NCBI RefSeq assembly: GCF_963678635.1
Contig: NC_087067.1
Location: forward strand, 52,444,233-52,508,232
From: Symsagittifera roscoffensis
Lineage: Eukaryota; Xenacoelomorpha; Acoela; Convolutidae
Reading direction: 5' to 3'
Length of the DNA: 64,000 nucleotides
Shown: one piece after another, positions 57,946 to 64,000 of the stretch
Layout: each line of letters starts with the position of its first letter
Numbering within the stretch: position 1 is the first letter of the stretch
Translations under genes and position numbers: made by a program
The notes under the pieces: generated by a model
What the model was told of the DNA's origin: nothing
The model's input: the letters and a program-made list of their open reading frames with translations, nothing else
The model's database searches: none

Positions 57946-58526
57946 GCCTTAGATGGCGAAAGTACTAAAATCCATTTCTGTTTATTTTATATACGCTCAA
58001 ACATCAGAACTCAAACACGTCAAGCATTTCGAGTACAAAGTTGCGGAAAGAGAGAATTAAATTCAATGAGAGAGGTAAATGCAAACTTTATCTGGAGAAA
58101 ATTTCAACAAACACACCAGACTACGAATACCATAGTGAGCCTTAGATGGCGAAAGTACTAAAATCCATTTCTGTTTATTTTATATACGCTCAAACATCAG
58201 AACTCAAACACGTCAAGCATTTCGAGTACAAAGTTGCGGAAAGAGAGAATTAAATTCAATGAGAGAGGTAAATGCAAACTTTATCTGGAGAAAATTTCAA
58301 CAAACACACCAGACTACGAATACCATAGTGAGCCTTAGATGGCGAAAGTACTAAAATCCATTTCTGTTTATTTTATATACGCTCAAACATCAGAACTCAA
58401 ACACGTCAAGCGTTTCGAGTACAAAGTTGCGGAAAGAGAAAAATAAATTCAATAAGAGAGGTAAATGCAAACTTTATCTGGAGAAAATTTCAACAAACAC
58501 ACCAGACTACGAATACCATAGTGAGC
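57754..58526. repeat. Four exact-length 193-bp tandem repeats derived from the Artemis-like gene
   Basis: CCTTAGATGGCGAAAGTACT begins at 57754, 57947, 58140 and 58333, exactly 193 bp apart, and the last unit ends near 58526. The units differ at only a few bases (for example CAAACGATTCGAG, CAAGCATTTCGAG, CAAGCGTTTCGAG). The first unit is continuous with the Artemis-like frame (IRNWLPLDGESTKIHFCLF), so the array arose by amplification of that gene's sequence. 193 is not a multiple of 3, so the frame is not kept through the array. Confidence 0.9.
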
Positions 58527-58785
58527 CATTAAGACAATAAAGACGCTTTGTCGAAAATGGAGTTATCGAGAGAAAGGATTCATAAAGAACAGAAAAATTG
58601 ATCCAAGTGCTCAACCATATTTAAAAACAAAATTTTACTTTTCGTACTGTATTTTTTAGTTACCGCTTGTAAAAGTTTTTTTTTTCAGTTTCAATTTAAC
58701 GAGGATTTTCAATCCAGTTTTCAGAAGAAAGTTCAGTTCAGCTTTCAAAAAATAAAATCGAGCTGTCCTTTATCTCGTATCAAAT
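58526..58785. other. Spacer between two tandem arrays
   Basis: AT-rich. No gene is seen. Confidence 0.4.
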
Positions 58786-59690
58786 ACTGAACCATCTCAT
58801 ATACTCGTCTTAAATACTGAACCATCTCATCTCAAATACTGATGAGTGCAACGATACTTTCTGAACCAACTGAACCATCTCATCTCAAAGACTGATGAGT
58901 GCGATAATATTTTCTGAACCAACTGAACCATCTCATCTCAAAGACTGATGAGTGCGATGATAACTTCTGAACCAACTGAACCATCTCATCTCAAATAATG
59001 ATGAGGGCGATGGTAATTTCTGAACCAACTGAACCATCTCATCTCAATTACTGATGAGTGACTTAGCTGCCATTTCAAACTGAACCATCTCATCTCAAAG
59101 ACTGATGAGTGCGATAATATTTTCTGAACCAACTGAACCATCTCATCTCAAAGACTGATGAGTGCGATGATAACTTCTGAACCAACTGAACCATCTCATC
59201 TCAAATAATGATGAGGGCGATGGTAATTTCTGAACCAACTGAACCATCTCAATTACTGATGAGTGACTTAGCTGCCATTTCAAACTGAGCCATGTCATCT
59301 CAAATACTGATGATGATTTCTTAAGCATAACTGAACCATCTCATCTCAAATACTGATGAGTGCAACGATACTTTCTGAACCAACTGAACCATCTCATCTC
59401 AAAGACTGATGAGTGCGATGATAAATTCTGAACCAACTGAACCATCTCATCTCAAATAATGATGAGGGCGATGATAATTTCTAAACTAACTGAACCATCT
59501 CATCTCAATTACTGATGAGTGACTTAGCTGCCATTTCAAACTGAGCCATGTCATCTCAAATACTGATGATGATTTCTTAAGCATAACTGAACCATCTCAT
59601 CTCAAACACTGATGAGTGACTTAACTGCCCCCATTTTAAACATGAACTGCCATTTCAAACACTTAACAGCCATTTCAAACACATTTCAAA
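58785..59690. repeat. Hairpin-forming minisatellite with higher-order structure
   Basis: The unit of about 60 bp is CTGAACCAACTGAACCATCT followed by CATCTCAAAGACTGATGAGTGCGATGATAA-like sequence, repeated about 15 times. A block of four or five units ending in GTGACTTAGCTGCCATTTCA recurs near 59070, 59280 and 59540, giving a higher-order period of about 220-250 bp. CTCATC...GATGAG in every unit can pair across a TCAAAGACT-type loop. Minus-strand frames here are repeat artefacts. Confidence 0.85.
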
Positions 59691-59849
59691 CCAAAGCGAA
59701 AAATTTGACATCCGCATAGTTAACCAATGTTATAAGATTCGTTCTTGGATTCCGCTGACAAATGGATAAATTCTTTTGCGTTCAAATTGCGCTTTCCTAT
59801 AGATATTAAATCAAATATTCCATCTCTAGCTTTTAATTGTTCATATGCA

Positions 59850-60175
59850 AGTTCAGTAATAAACAAAAATGCGGAACTCACATACAATTTGCGGAATCTG
59901 CTTACATTTGCTGATTCCGCAAACAAAATTTGAGGATTCCACCTACATTTGCGGATTCTACTTACATTTTGCGTATTCCACTTACATTTTGCGGAATCCA
60001 CTTACAGTTGCGGAATCCAAAATAACTAGCTTTATTTGCTTGTTGCGCAATCCGCTACAAAATAAATGTCCCGACGAAATTTAAGTTACAGGTATATGTA
60101 TGCGGAATCCACTGAAATTTTGTTTGTGGAATCCACTTACATTTTGAAACATATGTTAAGACTTGTTTCTGGAAT
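59850..60175. repeat. Array of TTGCGGAATCCACTTACATT words
   Basis: About eight degenerate copies of a 25-30 bp unit are present (TTTGCGGAATCTGCTTACAT, TTGCGGATTCTACTTACATT, TTTGTGGAATCCACTTACAT). The core is shared with the GCGGAATCCGC palindromes at 31.7-31.97 kb and single words elsewhere in the window. Confidence 0.7.
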
Positions 60176-60424
60176 CCAGGAACATACAGAAACAAAATTG
60201 TGCGCCTGTCCAGTGCACAATTTGGCCTCGTAATGTAGGATGATGAGTAAATATCAAATCTAGTCAATGCGAGAACCTTACGTGATACGGAGATACCGTC
60301 TTCAGTTTTTCCAAAAATTTTCATATATTCGTCTCAGGCGAAGAAATTTTGGTCAAAAGGGTCATTATAGTGATTTGGTAGAGCTCAGACATTCGCACTC
60401 TCGAGAAAATCCTAGATATATATA

Positions 60425-61021
60425 CTAACCGCTATATGCTTTTTTCCTTCGAATGTCTGAGTCCGACGCGTCAAATGTGCTCGACAGTAGTTGAACACTT
60501 TCGAATAGCAGACTATCCAGAAAGTTATTCAGTTCCATTTGACCAGCCAAGTCTATGCTCATTGATGCGTTTCTTACAATTTGTTCAATTTCCTGTCTCA
60601 ACTGAATTGCCAAAGTGAAGCTGAATCGTTCAAAAAAAACATGCTGAAGTTGGTTCAATGCGTCGGAAGCTCTGAGAGGCAAGTTTTTGTCTAATAGATA
60701 GGTTGTATGTTGTATACAGTCCAGCACCTCGTGCTTTTTCGCTGGTGCGGCCCGGCTGATAACGGCCTCGGTAGCAACTGATAGAAGTGTATCGATTTTC
60801 TTCTGCTGTTTTTTTTGTATCACTGAATTGGTCGACCTTATTATGCTTGCCTTGAATGTATTTATGTGATTTATAAGTAGGCGCTTTCTATCAAATGGCA
60901 GTAGATGTTTGATATAGTTGACAGATCTATCTTCAGGGCTCAACTTGTCCATTGGTTCGTATTTGACGCCAGAAGAATCAGACTGGGCTTGGGATGCTTT
61001 GGAATAAGCTGGTTTAACTCC
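60425..61021 (-). CDS. Uncharacterised helical protein, C-terminal exon
   Basis: This is one of the cleanest frames in the window, open from a splice acceptor (TTTGATAG at 61022) through GVKPAYSKASQAQSDSSG and an internal Met (MDKLSPEDRSVNYIKHLLPF) to a TAG at 60425-60427, about 198 codons. It is mostly predicted helix with heptad-like hydrophobics: IIRSTNSVIQKKQQKKIDTL, KKHEVLDCIQHTTYLLDKNL, FTLAIQLRQEIEQIVRNASM. A basic/acidic tail (DASDSDIRRKK) ends it. There is no signal peptide or membrane segment. The opposite-strand frame at 60436-60618 is a shadow. Upstream exons would lie beyond 61.02 kb but were not found. The helical-bundle look recalls SRA1/Sec31-type C-terminal domains only loosely, and I do not assign it. 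Confidence 0.6.
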   Translation of the reverse strand, partial: GVKPAYSKASQAQSDSSGVKYEPMDKLSPEDRSVNYIKHLLPFDRKRLLINHINTFKASIIRSTNSVIQKKQQKKIDTLLSVATEAVISRAAPAKKHEVLDCIQHTTYLLDKNLPLRASDALNQLQHVFFERFSFTLAIQLRQEIEQIVRNASMSIDLAGQMELNNFLDSLLFESVQLLSSTFDASDSDIRRKKAYSG

Positions 61022-61024
61022 CTA

Positions 61025-62960
61025 TCAAATGTCAATTAGATATGTGAAATAGCTGAAATGAAAATTAAATTTTGAAATTTAAAAAAAATGAGAATCAAAA
61101 ATTCTAAAATTGTTTATTTTAAATAAAATAAGATGTTATCGAAAATACAGAAAAAGCCTGGAAGTTTTTAACAAAAAATCCAAATATATGTTGATTTTTT
61201 GAATACCAATTGTGTGCAGGACGTTCTGTGGTTCTTGAACAGTTTTGAAAAGTTTTCTAAAAACTAAAAAAATGATCGTTATTTTTTCACGGATAATCAA
61301 TTTGTACTGGTATCGTTTTTTTTGCGCAAGATTCTCATGTAAATGTTTCCACGGCAGTGAGAGACAATATGTATAATTATCATTTCAGTTCATGAATGAA
61401 GTATCTTTTTTTTTTTTAAAAAAAATCAAGTTTGTGGCTAGACATTTGTCTTCGAGTGTTTTAAACTTTCAATTTTTCCCCAAGCAAAAACAAGTATCAC
61501 AAAAAATCATGAATTGGTCCAGTAATATATCATATCAAAGCCCATTCTGTTTCGGATTGAAGAAAATTGAAACTTTCTAAAGTTTTTCCAGTGTCAAGAA
61601 AACCGGTAAGACGTTTTTGCGTTTTTGTCTCAACTCGAGCGAGTAATGCGAACGAGTGGTGTCATAATATTATAACAGCAGAAAAGGCTTTTATTAAGCT
61701 GAAATTAGTTTTGCACTACCAAAAATTTGTTTTAAAGCTTCATATAGCTCTTTCGTGAAAACGAAAAAGTCAGTTAAAAACTTATAAAAAATGCAAAAAC
61801 AAATAGACAAATTTGGAACCAATTCTAAACTAGCATTTATAGACCAATAATATTTATGATGGAATATCACTATAAAAATATCTATAACTAATCAATCATA
61901 TTCCATCTTTAACATGTACACTTATTTGTAAGTGCTGAAACTACTTGTAGTTTCAGCACCAGAACAATTTGAATAAAACTTAGTATACAATTGTTCTCCT
62001 TCTGACAACTAACTCGCATAAACCAGTATACACTAGATCTATTGAGACTAGGAGATACAGGAGTAGGATTAAGATCAGTATTAGACTAAGAAGTTGCACG
62101 AATCTATCCGGCCAAAAATAAGATAGCGTGACGAGCAGACGGTGTACCTTATCTGAAATTAATCTATGAGTACAGTCAATAGTACATAACTCAAATTGTT
62201 CGATTTTTTCTCTGGGTTTTTTTTTCTCGAAAAAAAACTACGTTCACTAAATTGTTAATGGTTACTTTTCGTTTTGTTCATTCCAGTACTTCACCCATAA
62301 GAAAACGACAAATATTCGAAAAGAAAAGTAATGACAGTCATCGATTTTTGTTGTTTCGACCACGCCAGTAACTGGGAAGAACTTTGACGTCGATTGTGTT
62401 TTTTAATTTAGACATCTTCAGAAAAACGTAGTAATATCCTTATAAGTTCCTGACTCTGGAAGTGAAAAAGAAATTTCGAAAAGTTGTCTCGGTGTCGAGA
62501 ATTTCTCTTTTAAAATTTTCGAATTTCAGGCTTAAGTGCACGAATATTGTCTCATGGAGACGAAACTACAAAGAGCAACTATTTTAGCGTTTTTCGACCC
62601 AATTTCACAGTTTGAAGAGATTTGCTACTTGCGCGGCTACTGAATATCCTTATTCTATTAGGTTTTTGTGTCCTCTAAGAAAATTGATATTTATTGTTTT
62701 TTTTTCTCATATCTATGCAATTTTTCTTATACATCAGTTTTTTCCAAGACATGCATTTGACTATAGAATGTAGGGCATGTCATGTAAAAATGTATAATTG
62801 CAAAAATAAGAAAAATGTTATGTAAAATTGTATAATTGTAATGACCAAAAAACCTGCAAAGCAGTCAGTAAAATTTGGAGAATTAAAAAACTTTGTAAGA
62901 CTGTTTGTAGTTGGTTTTCGTCTAATTTTTTGTTTAGCAGTTAAATGGTTTCAAATGGAT
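61025..62960. other. Stretch with no recognisable gene
   Basis: AT-rich DNA between two minus-strand genes. Frames at 61392-61580 and 61567-61758 have no coding signature. Two hairpins at 61858-61959 are listed separately. Confidence 0.4.
61858..61959. repeat. Two adjacent hairpins, one nearly loop-free
   Basis: GATGGAATAT...ATATTCCATC (61858-61907, 10-bp arms, 30-base loop) is followed by GTGCTGAAACTAC, TT, GTAGTTTCAGCAC (61932-61959), a perfect 13-bp inverted repeat with a 2-base centre. Such near-perfect palindromes suggest fold-back element remnants. Confidence 0.65.
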
Positions 62961-62961
62961 C

Positions 62962-64000
62962 TTAGAAAGGAACTAAACCATTTGGAAGCGTTTCTGTAGG
63001 TGATGTCATCTTTGGTTTTGGAACCACAAACTCCACTTCCCGCATCACTTCAATAACTTTGGCGTTACGTACCCGCTGAGTTTGGCTGATTTCAGTCTCT
63101 TCTAAGTTTTGTTCCAGAGCTACTTCTTCTTTTTCCTGTTGTTTTGTCAGGTCTTGTATTTTTTTTGCTACACTATTCTTCAGAACTTTATTCATCTCTT
63201 TGCTTATTTCTTCCTCGAGTATCACCCGTTTTTTCACACCACGACGCTGACTTTGCTTCTTTGAAGCTTTTTTCCCTGGTCTCTGGCGCGATTCCTGCGG
63301 AGGCCAGCTGCCAGATTCTTCAATTCCGTAATACTGATTGTGCAATCCGGTCCAGACCCTGTTGTCCTTCTGGTCATGTGAACGAAACAAACTCAATGAC
63401 CCATGCCAGGCAAATGTTTTCTCGTCTGTCTCCACCCGTCCCCAGTCCGCTCCTCTGTTTCCGTTTCTTCCTCCTTTTCCTGGCTGCCCAGGAGCTCCAT
63501 CTCTTCCCTCATTTCCTGGGATAGTCTCCGTTACAACCTCATCACTTCCCACGCACTCTGAATCCTGGATTCCTCTCAACTCAACCACTCCTGGATATCC
63601 GCCCTGTCCTCCGGCCCCTGCACTGCCACCATTGCCACCAGGCGTCCCATCAGATCCCGGTAATCCCTTTATTAAAATAAGAGTACCGTGCCATATAGCA
63701 ATCCAATTGTATCTATAGTGGATGAGAGTCGCCTCCATGTTCCGATATTTTCCAGTAACAAACTTGTCGCTTTTCCTGAAAAACACAGTGCCGCTGTCAT
63801 CATGCAGCACTCTTTGTGGATCCCATTTGGAGCAAAACATCTTTATTTCTTCAAGGGTTGTGATAGACACAATCTCGCTGCCAAGTTCATCTTCTGTTTT
63901 GCAAACCAAGGAGGTTCCGTCTTTGCCATCAGCACCACGGGCACCGTTGCCTCCGTCTTCGCCATCACCGCCATTAGCCCCATTTGAGATAATTTTCAGG
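62962..64000 (-). CDS. Glycine-rich collagen-like protein, 5' end beyond window
   Basis: The frame is open from the right edge to a TAA at about 62962-62964, at least 345 codons. It begins NGANGGDGEDGGNGARGADG, then a globular part (VCKTEDELGSEIVSITTLEE, FFRKSDKFVTGKYRN, RYNWIAIWHGTLILIKG), then GLPGSDGTPGGNGGSAGAGG and a second G-x-x run (GAPGQPGKGGRNGNRGADWG), and finally a long Lys/Glu-rich, probably coiled-coil tail (KNSVAKKIQDLTKQQEKEEV). Short interrupted G-x-x runs flanking a small globular domain are typical of fast-evolving invertebrate collagen-like families rather than fibrillar collagens. No signal peptide can be seen because the start is missing. GC is higher than in the surroundings. 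The long plus-strand proline-rich frames opposite it are shadows. Function unknown. Confidence 0.75.
   Translation of the reverse strand, partial: LKIISNGANGGDGEDGGNGARGADGKDGTSLVCKTEDELGSEIVSITTLEEIKMFCSKWDPQRVLHDDSGTVFFRKSDKFVTGKYRNMEATLIHYRYNWIAIWHGTLILIKGLPGSDGTPGGNGGSAGAGGQGGYPGVVELRGIQDSECVGSDEVVTETIPGNEGRDGAPGQPGKGGRNGNRGADWGRVETDEKTFAWHGSLSLFRSHDQKDNRVWTGLHNQYYGIEESGSWPPQESRQRPGKKASKKQSQRRGVKKRVILEEEISKEMNKVLKNSVAKKIQDLTKQQEKEEVALEQNLEETEISQTQRVRNAKVIEVMREVEFVVPKPKMTSPTETLPNGLVPF

Noticed and set aside
58785-59690. CTGATGAG words as hammerhead ribozyme cores
   Set aside because: The hammerhead core needs CTGATGA followed after stem II by GAAA, and a cleavage triplet. The units read CTGAACC where GAAA would be expected, and stem II is absent.
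63144-63987. Three long plus-strand proline-rich frames
   Set aside because: They lie opposite the Gly-rich minus-strand gene. Glycine codons (GGN) read as Pro/Ser/Thr-rich frames on the other strand, so they are shadows.

Overview
This is AT-rich, repeat-rich DNA from an invertebrate animal. The coding pieces are split by GT-AG introns with T-rich acceptors ending TTTCAG or TTTTAG. The recognisable families are animal ones: Artemis/SNM1 nuclease, KDM2/KDM7-like JmjC, SET, RING and a collagen-like glycine-rich protein. The transposons are those of animal genomes (Ty3/gypsy, Polinton/adintovirus-like, short fold-back elements). Base composition recalls nematodes, but an Artemis homologue speaks against Caenorhabditis. 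I cannot fix the phylum. No bacterial genes, operons, CRISPR arrays or rRNA were seen, and tRNAs were not searched systematically.

Layout. 1-6.9 kb is a decaying tandem array of a roughly 2.6-kb unit carrying short reading frames of unknown family. 7.0-16.2 kb is a fossil Polinton/adintovirus-like element with remnants of a packaging ATPase, a minor capsid protein and a protein with a VKEL motif. Its parts are re-duplicated and interrupted by a 200-N assembly gap. 16.2-24.2 kb is mostly non-coding, with two inverted-repeat (MITE-like) elements, tandem repeats, a transposon-like end and one convincing isolated exon. 24.3-31.5 kb is an old minus-strand Ty3/gypsy fossil with gag, protease, RT, RNase H and integrase remnants and a 719-bp tandem duplication in its tail.

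31.5-37.1 kb holds small satellites, a minus-strand multi-exon gene with a SET-like C-terminal motif, and plus-strand pieces with a possible Sir2-like exon and a SET domain. 37.7-40.0 kb is a 920-bp tandem satellite. 38.3-48.9 kb is a near-identical head-to-tail segmental duplication. Its right copy carries a multi-exon minus-strand gene; its left copy lacks the 5' end and 1,447 bp of the middle. 49-51 kb is minisatellite and fold-back DNA.

51.8-56.5 kb is a plus-strand gene cluster: zinc-finger-like exon, JmjC remnant, RING protein, acidic protein in a GC-rich island, and a tandemly repeated exon-intron unit. 57.0-58.5 kb is a broken Artemis gene whose own sequence has been amplified into a 193-bp tandem array. 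58.8-60.2 kb is hairpin minisatellite. 60.4-64 kb has two minus-strand genes, one unrecognised and one glycine-rich and cut by the window edge.

Few genes here look intact. SET, JmjC and a possible Sir2 fragment lie within about 20 kb, which is notable for a chromatin theme, but most show frame disruptions and may be decayed family members. The best-supported active-looking genes are the minus-strand ORF at 60.4-61.0 kb, the RING and acidic ORFs at 54.9-55.8 kb, and the partial glycine-rich gene at the right edge. All calls come from reading the sequence. No database search was possible.
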